DNA from: Acholoe squamosa
Taxonomy: Eukaryota; Annelida; Polychaeta; Phyllodocida; Polynoidae
Length of the DNA stretch: 64,000 nt
Assembly (NCBI GenBank): GCA_949317995.1
Contig: OX439040.1
Coordinates: forward strand, 60,360,089-60,424,088
Direction of reading: 5' to 3'
In this document: positions 44,772 to 57,081 of the stretch, piece after piece
Numbering within the stretch: the stretch's first letter is position 1
Layout of the letters: the number at the start of each line of letters is the position of its first letter
Notes under the pieces: generated by a model
Told to the model about the DNA's origin: nothing
Databases searched by the model: none
Seen by the model: only the letters and a program-made list of their open reading frames with translations
Made by a program: the position numbers and the translations under genes

Positions 44772-47697
44772 ATCCAACTAGCTATAGTCTGTGTACAATT
44801 AGCAATAACTTGCTTTGGTGCTTCACATTGTACCTGCGGTATTGCCATGTTTCTTTTTTTCAGAATATAACCCATCTCTTGTTCAGAATATATCAAGTTT
44901 TCTAATTTTTTTTCTTGCTGCTGAACTTATTTCTGGTGTTACACAAAAAGATTCACAGTGATTGTGAGGTTAGGACCTAGAATCATTCCTCTGAATAAAG
45001 CCTCTTTTTCATATGTTTCATACCAAGGAAGCATTATATATTTCTGAAAGAATAAATCTTAAACGTATGTATGTCGTTTTGGAAAAAAAAAAGAAATATA
45101 GATATCCATAATGTTCATTCTAGGTACTACAATGTCTCAATGAATAGAGTATTTAGATCTTGACAACCATGAGTTAGGTGCATGACCTTATTGAATAGTG
45201 CCACAGATGGAGCAGACTATTGGAACTGACAATACCTGACAGACTAAGTAATAGTGCCACATATGCAGCAGTATAATTCTTACTGTCAGTGTATTCTTAG
45301 CTGGCACAGTCTATTCAGGCTGGCAACAGCATAATGAATAATGAAGATAAATATAGTTCTGGGTGATAGTGATTAATTTGTGGGAACAAAATGAAAATGA
45401 TTGATAGTCATGTCAAATTTGCAGTATGGTAAAATCCTTTTGTGTATATAATGTACATATTTTGGGCTACAATGCCCATATATGAGGGAAGTATAAATAT
45501 ATTTTTATAGGATGCCCACAGTACAATGCCTTATTACATGGTCATAGACATGTCCATGCACTATATATTCAATGCCATAGCTCAGAGTTGCAGTCAGGCA
45601 GAATATCTTCGCTTACATGCACTGTTCCTTTCATATCAAGGAACAAATAACATATAATGGTTTAACTTAAATAGAAAGCAGCTTGCTGTATGACTTCATG
45701 TATAGTCTTAGACGTGTCTCTGGTCATAGACGTGTCCTTGCATTTGTATTCAGTGTCATAGTGTCATCACAAAAGATAATGCATGGACCCCCAATTGTTA
45801 CTGTTCATAGGGATGCAGTTGGTGGAGGAAATAATGGAAGGCATGTTAGCCAGAATAGAAAATTCAGAGCACAAAATCAGGTTATACTTTGGTTACTGAG
45901 CAAAGATATTCATTTGTATCATTGAACCAGTAGATAGGAAGGTGACTAATTTGCGCAGGGAATGGATGGATACCATGTTTGTCATCTCGTTGGCATATAA
46001 ATGTAGTATCATAGATAGTAAAATGATATACTTATTTCACATATAACAGCAGCAACGAATGGGATGACCTGGTAGTGCAGCCCCCATGTATATCTGCTGA
46101 GTAGCAGGCAAGGTGCTCCTCAGAGATAAGGTTACAGCTAGAGTTGCTCACCAGGTCAAAGCTCTCCTGTCCTACTCCATCAGACTTACAAGGCTGCACC
46201 TTCGACACTTATACAAGTCTAATGCTTATTCAGGATAAAGTTTACAATATATGTTACTTATTTGATACAATTGCATCACTGATGCTTCTCCCTCAAGATC
46301 CCTGTTTCTGCTATTGTCCAACATTGCTCTCTATCTTCCTTTGTCTTCCTCTGTCTACAGTGTCTGTCTTTTCTGTCTACCTATTCTCTCTCCCAATATC
46401 TCTTCATTTCTCTGTCTTCCCCCCTAATTCTTTCTTTTCATATTGGCAGTTTTCTCTTCCTCTCTTACCTCTTCTTGTATGGACCCACCTGCATATCTTC
46501 AGAATTCCCTGTCAGCGTTACCATATCCCACATTACCTGTTAGGTGTCAAGAGGCTGATCATGTATGGGGTCTCATTACTTTAAGGTCATGGTGGGGGTG
46601 GTCCCCACAGACAGGTCATGGTACCTCCCACTCCTCCCACAGGTCATGGTTACCATGGAGGATGCCAGAAACCAGGAAGGCTCTCAGAGGAGGCTTGTCA
46701 ACATGTGGCAACACTGCTACTGGTTATTTGGCAGGACATAGGGGCAGGCTGAGGGAGAGAGGGTTGGGGGCCAAGAGCAGCTTGTTGTTATGAAAAGTGT
46801 CAATTGGACAGCATATAATGGTAACAAATTATACCCCTGACAAAAAAGTCCCCATCTCCCCTTGCAGTTGTTATTTTTATGCAGAAGCTGTATCACAGTA
46901 TGCACAGGGCAGCCACCTGGTGGCATCAGTCTGGTTACATTATGCCTCCCGCTGGTCTAGTTGTCACTCTCCTCTAGTTTCCCGCCACACAGACCCTGCC
47001 CAAGCTAAATTGATGAATGTCGTCTGCCCGCTGTGCTGATCGGCATGGAGCCTAGCAGTAGGGCCATTTAAGGAGACAGTGTCCCAAATGGAAAGCACAC
47101 TAGGCCTGATGAGAAGTGAGTGAGCATGCATGGAGAAGCTCCCTAATACACTGCGCATAGGCAAGTTTCCTTTGGCTTCTGGTGATGGTGTTTTGCTGAT
47201 GTATATACAACATGATGGGCATGGGGTGGAGGGAGTTTGCGCAGGATGTGGCAAACATCTGGTAATGGTGGGGAGGAGATGGAGTGGGCAATGAGGAGAT
47301 ATGGCGCCTTATAAAAGGCTGGGGTCAGGCATGAAGAAGTGTAAGGGTGTTGAGATATGACCCTTATGGGCCACCATAGGCCAGGGTCATCAATATCCAC
47401 ACTCTGACCCTACCAGACAAACCTATCTGTCTGTAAATCCTTATCAGGTGGGAGTCTGCAGATAAGCAGTCATGACCTTGGTAATACATGGTCAGCAGAT
47501 AATAACTTCAGTGACAGTGATTAGAAAACTGATGTATGAGATTAGGTTCTGTCTATGTGAACCAAGGATAAGATGGACTTTACTGAGTAGTTGTGTGGGA
47601 TGTAATATGGGTGGTGATATTCAGAGCCTCAATACCTGCTGACACACAACAATTGAGTTTTACACATCAAAACGTGCACATTTTATCTGTAACATAT

Positions 47698-48237
47698 GTG
47701 ACCCATCAAGGTAAAACACCCCTCTGTGGGGAATTTTTAACTCCCCATTTGGCCACCAGGGGGCATTGGAGGGGCAAAATGACTCTAAAGTAGAAATGGC
47801 CCATATTTGGATAGTAAAATGAACATTTTCATGAAAAATCAATCTATATGCCTGTTCCTGGTTGCCATGGCATTCCAATAGTCATAATTTGCAGATTTCT
47901 ATACCATTTTTCAGGGATATTCACCAAAAACCCAAAACTGAAAACAGAAATGGAAAGTTCCTTCTTGATCAAAATCTATGATAAAAATCTCTATATTGTT
48001 ATGTATTTTTCTTTATGAAAAAGGCTGATTTATTGTGTTTTTAGACATTATTATGGTTAATAATGTATTTAGAGCTTAATCCTCAATTTCAAATATGAAA
48101 AACGACCTATGTTCAAGGAGGAGTTCTGACATAACTACTGAGAATATTTAAGCCAATGATGTCTCATTTTAAAGATCTTGAGATGAACTTTGATAATGAA
48201 TTTCCCTGCAGAGGGGTGTTTTTGCTTGCCTGGTCAC
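47698..48237. mobile_element. GTGACC MITE (540 bp) specific to block B
   Basis: Inverted ends of about 40 bases with few mismatches: GTGACCCATCAAGG on the left, TTGCTTGCCTGGTCAC on the right, both followed inward by a shared AAAACACCCCTCTG. ATAT borders both sides (47694-47697 and 48238-48241). Block A is the empty site (CTGTAACAAATATAGGAG near 37122). There is no coding capacity. Confidence 0.82.
47753..47765 (+). promoter_or_regulatory. Strong CTCF-like core inside the GTGACC MITE
   Basis: CCACCAGGGGGCA is the consensus CTCF core sequence. It lies 55 bases inside a mobile element present in block B only. Confidence 0.35.
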
Positions 48238-48632
48238 ATATAGACCTATTGAGAGCAGTGTCCTGAGTGAAAACGAGTTAGGGCATGCATGTTTCCCTCT
48301 GTACCATCTAAAATAACTTTCAGAGGTTCTTGCTCAGCAACTTTTGGCATGGCCCTCCTCATATGTTGCTATTATGTCTGTTGTGTATTCTGAATTCTAT
48401 CATAGAAATCTCTCTCTGTACCAGCCCCTCACATTTTACAAATTTATTTCATGCTTTGCCTGCTGCATTTGTTTGTTCTACTGTTAAGTCTATACATTCG
48501 ACTCTTTCAACCTTTATACCCATACAATAATTATCATCATGAAAAATGATATAGTTTTCCTCAGCATTCAACTATTCTAGGATGCACCTTAATACTCAAA
48601 GGTCTCATGCACCATTGTTGCCTGATACACCA

Positions 48633-49259
48633 GGAGGTTAATTCAAAACATCCTGGGATCACAACCCCAGCGATCTTAGGAATTATTCTACCTTATCCTA
48701 TTAAGCGATCTTAAGATCAGACTGTGTTCACATTTCCTAGCCAACACTAAGATTGCATGGATCTTAGCCTCAGCCCTCCTACACTATTCCAAGAGGTACT
48801 GACTAGGCACAGGGGTAAGAGTCCCAAAATAAAGGAATAGCTCTTCTTCACAAGAGTGCTTATACCATCGTTCCCCGTCCCCATATGGGCTAAGAAATAT
48901 ATTAAATTCCATCTGTAAATAAGGTAACTTTAATGAAAATGTTAAACCAGGATAAAATAAATAGAGAGAGACAGATGAAATTCCCCAAAGACAGAGTCTG
49001 GCTTGCAGCAAGAGGACACCAAAGGGAGTGGGGTAGGACTTCACTTCAAAACTTGAGAAGGAAGAATTACCTTAGATTGCCCTTAACACATGAGTAGGCC
49101 TAAGGGCCCTCAATGACTCTCAGTAAACGTCCTCCATCTCCTGTTTATGTATGCAGCAGGCTATTCACTCTTTCCATCAGGAGTGTTCCCTGTAAGTGCT
49201 CTTGTACTCAGGTAAAACCACTTTGCAATTCTTTCACTAAGATCGCAGTGATCTTAGTG
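48633..49259 (-). mobile_element. GGAGCTTAATTC element, copy 4, truncated and rearranged
   Basis: Reverse orientation. It starts GGAGGTTAATTCAAAACATC and stops at GCAGTGATCTTAGTG, about 140 bases short of the other end. The middle (48895-49060) differs from copies 1 and 3. Block A has no such element between ACACCAGGTGGCC (37460) and TGATAGGCTACCTGG (37570). Confidence 0.75.
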
Positions 49260-50640
49260 CTGGATAGGCTACCTGGTAATTGGTCTGGATTCAAGCATCA
49301 TGCTGAAACAAATCATCCCACTGACCATGCTCATGCAGCAGGACAAATAGCACAGGAAGCAGCAATCTTATTGTCTTGCCTGGCTAGTACCCTTATCTTT
49401 AATTCATGACGTGTATGTGATAACATCACAACTATACACAAAAAGAACATCAACTGTCATGTCAAGCACGGCATGATGTTTGCAATTTTTGGCAGCTAGC
49501 TCCCTTTTTACACTAAGTAGCCATTTACAAAACATTAATGCTGGCAGTTTACAACACATTACAACCTGCCTATATGGAACACATGGGGCCTGAGAATTGT
49601 GCCAATATCCAAGCCTCTGCATTATTTATGGCTCTTAAGACCACTGACTCTGAATAAGGAATTAGCAGGAAAATCCATTTATAGGTTCTCTATCGCTACC
49701 CCTTTCTATCCAGTGATGTCTTCTCTTTTTAAGCATGTTTGCATATAAACTGAAACACAAATATGCTTTGCCCAGCTACATTAGGCATGGTGCTGAGGAA
49801 AGTTAATCCCTAGAGTTATATTGCATATTGAAACTAGAAAGCGGTTTAGAGTAAAGTAACATGGCCACAGTTATTCATATTCAACATAACCAGCCTGGTG
49901 TACTTTTCTTTGTTAGATATCAATGTGTTGTGTTCCCCACCAAAATACTGAATTGTTAATTGATTTTGTGAAAATATGGAAAAGAATTTCCCAGAGGTTG
50001 TTCTCTATTATATAACCCTCATCTTCAACCATTTAATATGTCACCATAGGTCTCGTATTTGATTGTGTAACTTGCCAGCATTGGATAGGCACATTATATC
50101 GACCTTTTAGGAGTAGGTCATCATGAAAGGCTCTGATGTATGAACTGCATTCAAGCATCATGCTGAAAGATAATCATACCACTGACCATGCTCATGCAGC
50201 AGGACCAATATTACAGGCAGTAGCAAGCTTACATTCTTGCCTAGCTAGCACCCTTGTCTTTAATTCATGACATGTATATCATAACGTTATGACTATAGAC
50301 AAAAAGGACATTAAGCGTCACGTCAAGCACAACGTTACTTCGGCAATTTTTGGCAGCTAGCTCCCTTTTTACACTAAGTAGCCATTTACAAAACATTAAC
50401 TCTGGCAGTTTACAACACCTTACGACCTGCTTGTATGGAACACATGGGGCCTGAACATTGTGCTAATATCCAAGCCTCTGCATTCTTTATGGTCTGTTAG
50501 ACCACAGGCTCTGAATAAGGAATTGGCAGGAAAATCTATTTAAAGGTCCTCTATAGCTACCCCTTTCCATCCAGTGGCATCTTTTATTTTCAAACATATT
50601 TGCATATAAACTGAAGCACAAATTGTGCCTTGACCTGCTA
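49255..50640. repeat. Internal tandem doubling within block B
   Basis: The unit beginning near GCATTCAAGCATCATGCTGAA and running through TGGCAGCTAGCTCCCTTTTT and GGAACACATGGGGCCTGA is present at 49280-49700 and again at 50145-50560, against one copy in block A (37590-37930). A fourth, heavily diverged relative is at about 57210-57450. Confidence 0.7.
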
Positions 50641-53181
50641 CATTACATATGGCACTGAGGAAAGTCAATCTCAAAAGCTTTACTGCATAATGTAACTAGA
50701 ATGCTCCTTGAATGTTGATTATTTATATTCAACATGACCAGCCTGGTGTATTAAAATAAATATGTAGTACTCACCACCTATATATTGTTTTACAAATTAA
50801 TTTTGTGGGAATACAGAGAGGAATTTCCCAGAGGTTGTTGTTCTCTATCAAATATCTATCAATATCGTTTTATCCTGATAGTATATCATGCCTTCTTCAA
50901 AGATATTGGTCTAAAATGACATAAGCCTAAGCATAGCCTGACTCTTAAAATATGAATGTTTCTTTCCCTGGCAAAATTGAAGGACAGTGGAGGATAAAGA
51001 TGATACATTTATAAGAAAAAAAATAATGAGGAATTCCACCCTTGAAGTTACTATGCTGCAGACATGTTTGTACATAGAAGAAATACTATTATCACTTGTA
51101 TCTTATAGCTGAGTTTCTAATGAATTCCGTGATTTCTGTTCCATTACTAGTAAATAATTTATCATATCTGCATTCCCTTGACATTCCTTGGAAGAAGATC
51201 TGTTAAAACTACACTTTGAAATGCTCTTTTACAATTTTCAGTAAGCCGCTGTGTGGTGCATACATGCACAACATGTTTATTGTAACCTGCTGGTAGCCAT
51301 AATCCAATTTGTCAGATAGGACACATAATATGACATAATATGACTGTTAGATGGAAATAGCTGTACTTTTTGGTTAGATATTATCTTCCCAGCTATCAAA
51401 TTGATGTACAATTGCATTTCATATGGATGCTTGATTATGGATTTGTTAAAATTTGAGGCTAGTATTATTGTCTCAATCACAATGCCAGGAGTTGACTTTT
51501 CCATGCTTCATTGATTATATTATCATTCTTAGTCACTGGGTGTGTATAACCATGATGACTAAGTATGAAGCATTATATGTAGCACTGGCAAGTTAGGCCT
51601 ACTTGGTTATCTCCGAGCAAGCTCATAATATGATTGTATGTGATGTTCCTATTTATATTCCCTGAACCGCTAGGTTCCCTTCGTACAATCTTAACTATAC
51701 CTCAATTTACAGGTAAGTATAAAATAATTTCAAAATTATATTGACTTAGTGCTTCAATTACTGCTTTGACAAAAGTTATGCTCTTGATATGCACATGTAT
51801 TAAAGGAATGGACCAGGGCCATCATTTTATGCTGAAATGGGAAATGGCGAAACTCAGTTGGAGAAATCCTTAGATCCTACACCTGCCTCATTGGACTCTA
51901 CAAATTGCCTACCCTCTTATAGAGACCAACAGTGATTCTACAGACACTGAAGCACCCTTTAGCTGCTGGTTCACTCAGCAATATAGGATGCCATTCTGAG
52001 CTAGTTGCATAGAAAGAGATATACATGGAGGAAGTTGTATGGGCTTTTGCATAGTGGACACTACTATTAGAATTGTCATTCCTGCACTTGCTTGAAATGC
52101 AAAATAATTTGACTATCATGTATGAATTAGTCTGAGGCAACTGCAGACCAAGTGCAGGTTCTAGTTGCAACAAGGTTTAGACTCACTGTGGACTCACGCC
52201 TTTGCCACATATAGTAGTAGATGTCCTGTTCTTTTCTGAGGCAGGATGAGAAGTAGTGGTTTATGTCTCCTCTCGTGCATCTTTTACATCCCTGCACTCC
52301 TGTTGCTGTAGTACCTCTCTCATTTAATGCCAAGACCAGTTAATGGGTTCTCAAGAGCAGACAGTGGCTCTCAAATGATTTCACCAAGACACATAAAGGA
52401 CCACAGAAGTTCCAATATATCTAGTTAAATACTGTGTGAAGAATTCCCTAGGTTTCCATGCATGGATCACCATAAAACGTCTTAATGAAAGGATATACAG
52501 TATTATATTTTACATATACAGGCCCCATAGCTGTGTGTCTTTGTTTTCTATGTTTCACCAATTGTTCCCTCTTGTTTAATTCCTCCATGCTTATACCACC
52601 GGACCTACATACCAGCTGCAGCTGAATGAACTGCTTCCTGTATCAATGCAGCTTTATACTGACACATAATATGACTCTAATACACTGCTCTTTTATCATA
52701 AAGAGTGAGGCTTAAAGCCATACTACTTTACTAAATAATTCCCTATAATCTGTACCTATCATGGTAACATGGAAGGAGACAAGAACAATTGTTTTCATTA
52801 CATCTAATTGCAGAAAAAGGTTCTGACACTATTAGTCTAGTCATAAGCATAATATTAGGAAGAATTAATCATTGAACAAGCTGAATATATGAGGATAAAC
52901 TACCCTGACGGTTCACTATGATACAGTTTATAATTCAAAGGACAGCGATGCATATCCCAAATTCAGTTGGCGAAGCTGGAATGTAGTCTGGCATGTGAGC
53001 ACCTGTCTGTTATTTCGACAGGGCAATATATGTACTGTAATTTGTCTGGGAATCTGGGCAGGTGCAGTCCAAAAATAGATGTGTATATTTGTGAGTACAC
53101 ATTGGACTGAAATGGAGTGACAGCACACGGGATAAGGTTGTACATAAGACTGTCTGGAGACGTTTTGCCTGATATCTATCA
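50641..53181. other. Block B sequence without a recognised gene
   Basis: Paralogous to 38100-39330 as far as about 52400. The stretch 52440-53181 has no counterpart in A and shows nothing recognisable. Confidence 0.4.
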
Positions 53182-53747
53182 GGTCAAAAATCATAGAAAG
53201 TGTGCAAATAGGCCTTGGTGGAGTTTTGAGAGGTCTGAGAAAAAATTATGTAGTATCTCAAAAATATTTTTTTGTGGATAGTGTATAGGTGTTGGGATAA
53301 CTGCACATGAAATATTATGAGTTAAATATGAAAACCGTTGCTATGGCAATGCCCAGAACCTATCTACCTGGAAACGATGTCCTCCCGAGTGACCATTTGG
53401 GGTATTTTCCCTTTATTGATTCAAAGTGACCTATGATATGCTTTTGGTCCACTGTTATTATGTTTTTGCTTGTAGTACTGGGTCTAATGGTTGGGTTTGG
53501 AGTATTGTAGTCAGGTGTAATCGGCTTTTTGCATTGGCCTCAGGTCATTTTCCTATACGGCCTAGCCTGGAATTCAAGTAAATCTCAGATTCTAAGATAA
53601 TTATTTCTTTCTGTTCAATATAAAAACTGAACAGACTATGGTAGGAACTATTGATTATATGGAATACAATGCCTATGGCATGTACTTGCAGGTGGTATTT
53701 AGTCTTGATGGGGAAAAAATCTGTAATTTCTGTTCAAAATACCTTGT

Positions 53748-53938
53748 GAGTGAGTGAGTGAGTGAGTAATAGATGTTTAACGCCATTCCGACAGCTAAGG
53801 TCATATTCATGGTGAGAACTACATTACACAATTTAACAGAGGAATGTGTCAGTGCCCACGAATATGTGTACCACACACATCCTGAGGGGATAGTAAAGAG
53901 GACATATAGACCCTTTTAAGTGGGCTAGGGTAGCCCAG
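53748..53938 (-). mobile_element. SINE-like retroposon with 12-bp target duplication
   Basis: About 191 bases flanked by perfect direct repeats AAAATACCTTGT (53736-53747 and 53939-53950). Read on the minus strand it ends ...GGCGTTAAACATC followed by a (CTCA)n tail, i.e. a microsatellite 3' tail as in SINEs. I recall GCGTTAAAC-(CTCA)n ends from molluscan repeats. No clear polymerase III promoter was found at its head. It sits inside the 53182-56010 element. Confidence 0.75.
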
Positions 53939-54240
53939 AAAATACCTTGTAGTTCATCACTCACCTGGACATTATGTTCAGAATTGTGATCAAAATCTAT
54001 TAAAAGTAGGCTCATTTTATGATAGCAAGGAATCAGCTGACATAGAAAACAATGTAAGTTCCATCATCCACTGCTCAAGATGGTCCAGATCTGTGATTTT
54101 CAATGAGATAAAATGATTATTTCTGTAGGAAACCAAACCCTCAACATGGCATGTTACTCAATGGTCACTCGCCCGGACACAATATCACCTAGACAAAAAA
54201 AAACGCTTCCCATCCCTGATACTGCAAAGGTTTAGCAGCA

Positions 54241-54712
54241 GGTCGAAAATCATAGAAGGTTTGCATATGATGAATTTGGAGGTATTCCAGCCCCTACTCT
54301 TTGAATTTTGTTTCCCCCTCTATTTCTTTGGCTCAAAGTGTCAGGCTGGATAAGATCTTCAGGTTACATATGGGGTTTGAAGGTCCCATATGCATTTTTT
54401 GGGCTCCAGGGGGGTAAAATGTGCCCAAAATGACCAAAATTGTCTGGGCGAAATTGTGTCTGGGAGAATGACAGTTGAGTTACAAGCTATGTTGAGGGCT
54501 TAATTTCCTTCAGAAACAATCTTCATACCTCCATGAACATCTCAGGTCCAGACTATTTTGACCTGTAGATTAAGAAAATCACATTATCATTTATGTCAGA
54601 TGTGTCCTTGCTATTGTAAAAGAAGCATACTTATAAGAATTCTTTTTCTGGGCACATGTCTGGGCGAATGACATGTAAGGCCCCATATGCACAGTTTCTA
54701 TGATTTGTGACC
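54241..54712. mobile_element. Nested short relative of the 53182-56010 element (about 472 bp)
   Basis: GGTCGAAAATCATAGAAGGT on the left and TTTCTATGATTTGTGACC on the right repeat the outer element's termini. Flanks AGCAGCA and AGCAATCA are similar. It also contains two of the TGTCTGGGCGA words. Confidence 0.5.
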
Positions 54713-56010
54713 AGCAATCAATTATCCCATACATTGAGTACTAAGGTATATGTAGGGGGTAAATAACTGGCATAGATAGGATATTTGAATATCCCTATTG
54801 TGCAGAGGAGGGGCAGGAATATTGAATGTTGTGTGAGGACAAGAAATGTTGGCAGAATCATGGTAAAAGCCGTTAAAAGCATTCTCATTTTACGATAATA
54901 AGGTCACATCTGACATAAAGAAACATGTTATTTTCATGATATACAGGTCAAAATGGTTTAGATCTGATATTATCATGTTAATATGACAATTGTTTCTGTA
55001 GAAAATCAAGCCCTCAACATGGCATATAACTCAAATGTCATTCACCCTGACAAATGCCAAGAATCAAAAACATTTATCATAAGTACACTCATTTTATGAT
55101 ATAAAAGACACATCTGACATACATAACAATGTGATTTCTGTAATCTACAGGTCTAAATGGTCTAGAGCTGTTATTTTCATTAAGATAAAATTTTAATTTC
55201 TGTAGGAAATCAATCCCTCAACATGGCATGTTATTCAATGGTCACTCGCCCGGACATGATTTCGCCCGGACAAAATAGCACTTCCCATCTCTGCTACTAT
55301 AAAGGATGAAGAGTAATCCATTGTCCTATACATTGGGCACTTATATGTAGGGGGTAAATAACTGACTTAGTTAGAATAGTTAAATGTCTTAATCCTACAC
55401 AGGAGGGGAAGGAACATGATTTTTTCGCCCGGACAAGGAAAAAGGGGGATTTTCAAGGAAAATCACTTATTGCCCCCACACAGTGAAGTTTATGGAGGAA
55501 ATCAAATTTTATTTTCAACATACTTTACCCCCAACATGTAGCAAATCTTTTAAGGCATAATTGAACCCATCTCACTTTTAGGTATTTAATGGGGGAGGCC
55601 AAATGACCAAATTATCACCCGGACAGACCACTTTACAAAAAGTAAAATGCTCCAGAAGAATAGAAAAAATCTGACCAGGAACATAATTTTTGCTCCTATT
55701 TCACCACAAGACTCTATAATTTACATAATAAAAGTGGACAGACACATACCTAGTCCTCATTCTACAAAAAAATGATGAAATATGTCGATTTTATTGATTT
55801 TCCAAGCTGAAAGGGGTCAATTTTAGGTATGTTCAACCCCCTGGAGGTCAGAATATTGATATTGGACCACTAAAACACATACATAACATCAAGAACTCAT
55901 TGAGCCCAAAAAAACGACTAAAAAAAAATTGGGGAAAAATCAAAATCCTAAGTGTAGGGGGCTGACTTTCACCAAAATTCCCATTTGCACACCTTCTGTG
56001 ATTTCAGACC

Positions 56011-56724
56011 ATCTATATGCAACTTGCAGCAGATTAAATGTAAAAACCCTACCGATATGAATACACTGCCTGTTGCTTAAATGAATGCATTTTATTTCCC
56101 CTGTATACCACTTAACAAACTATCTTTTTAGATCCTCTTTTGCTATACAATTACAACCCTGGAGGGAACAGGTCTTTATCTGCTCATCTTATAATGGTCT
56201 AGCATCTGATGGGACAATCCTCCAGCAGTGCAACCATTTGAGATGGGCATTAATAAATCTCAAGCTACTAAGTCATAGGATGTTATAAAATGTCATCCTT
56301 GTAAATTGCTACATGTATTTAAATGGCGACCCTTGGGATGGTACACCAGGATCCAAATGAAAGCTTTTGTGTCTTGCTGTCCTTCCATACTATCCTTATC
56401 ACTTTATACATTGGGTGATTTAGTAGGTGTACTGAAGTGTGGATATTGAAGGATTTTGTTTTATAGGTATCATTCCTGAAAGATAGTGAGTGCTGTAGGT
56501 GGACGTGTGAGATAAAGCTTGGCTTGTTTATCAATCGGGGGTTATTTGGGTTTGATAAAATAATTCATGACATGCAATATTAAGATTGATGTTCGTCTTC
56601 CCAAACTTAGCTACCTCTAGCAGTTCAAAATAGAGATACACGAGTGCAGTAGAGGTTGCACCAGACGCACTCAGGAGATGAGGACAGGAAATATCGCATA
56701 TGTGAGTGTATATATATATATATA
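56011..56724. other. Block B sequence, then a (TA)n start
   Basis: 56240-56690 is paralogous to 39385-39640. 56709-56724 is (TA)n. No gene is seen. Confidence 0.45.
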
Positions 56725-57024
56725 CACTGTAAAAACAGTGTTTAGGGATTAAACACCAGTGTTTAGAAGTTAAACACTTGGTTAAACACTTATTTGTCCC
56801 ACTTTTCTCAACACTTCTTAAGCGTTAAACACGTTTAATTTTAAACGCGTTTAACTAAGAAGTGTTTAACCAAGTGTTTAAATGCTAAACACTTAAACAC
56901 TTCAGTGTTTAGGTGTTTGAGAATAAGTGTTTAAAAGCTAAACACCTAAACACTTCAAGTGTTTAGATGTTTAAATATTGGTGTTGAGAAAATTTGGTGT
57001 GTATCTTTAAACACCTTTTTTGCA

Positions 57025-57027
<3 letters not shown>
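56725..57027. mobile_element. Short TTTAG-type element (303 bp) inside a (TA)n tract
   Basis: The ends CACTGTAAAAACAGTGTTTA and CACCTTTTTTGCAGTG are the TTTAG-family termini. The interior is a dense series of GTGTTTA and TAAACAC words in both orientations. (TA)n lies on both sides, so the TA target is satisfied but the exact duplication cannot be seen. It looks like a short deletion or sister family of the 906-bp element. Confidence 0.75.

Positions 57028-57078
<51 letters not shown>
57028..57078. repeat. (TA)n microsatellite
   Basis: 51 bases of TA directly after the element. With 56709-56724 it probably formed one tract before insertion. Confidence 0.97.

Positions 57079-57081
<3 letters not shown>

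Larger units (their letters stand above)
53182..56010. mobile_element. GTCCGGGCGA-motif element (about 2.83 kb) with a nested relative
   Basis: Inverted ends of about 30 bases: GGTCAAAAATCATAGAAAGT on the left and the near-complement TTCTGTGATTTCAGACC on the right. The flanking 8-mers ATCTATCA and ATCTATAT share six bases, compatible with a decayed hAT-type duplication. Variants of CGCCCGGACA/TGTCTGGGCGA recur about nine times in both orientations (54168, 54446, 54658, 55031, 55247, 55262, 55428, 55615). Larger internal units repeat too: 54050-54240 resembles 55115-55300. A smaller copy of the same ends lies inside (54241-54712). No transposase is recognised. Confidence 0.6.

Noticed and set aside
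46144-46584. 146-codon plus-strand frame rich in Leu, Pro and Ser
   Set aside because: It arises from a pyrimidine-rich stretch that also exists, with different frames, in block A near 26850; no domain is seen.
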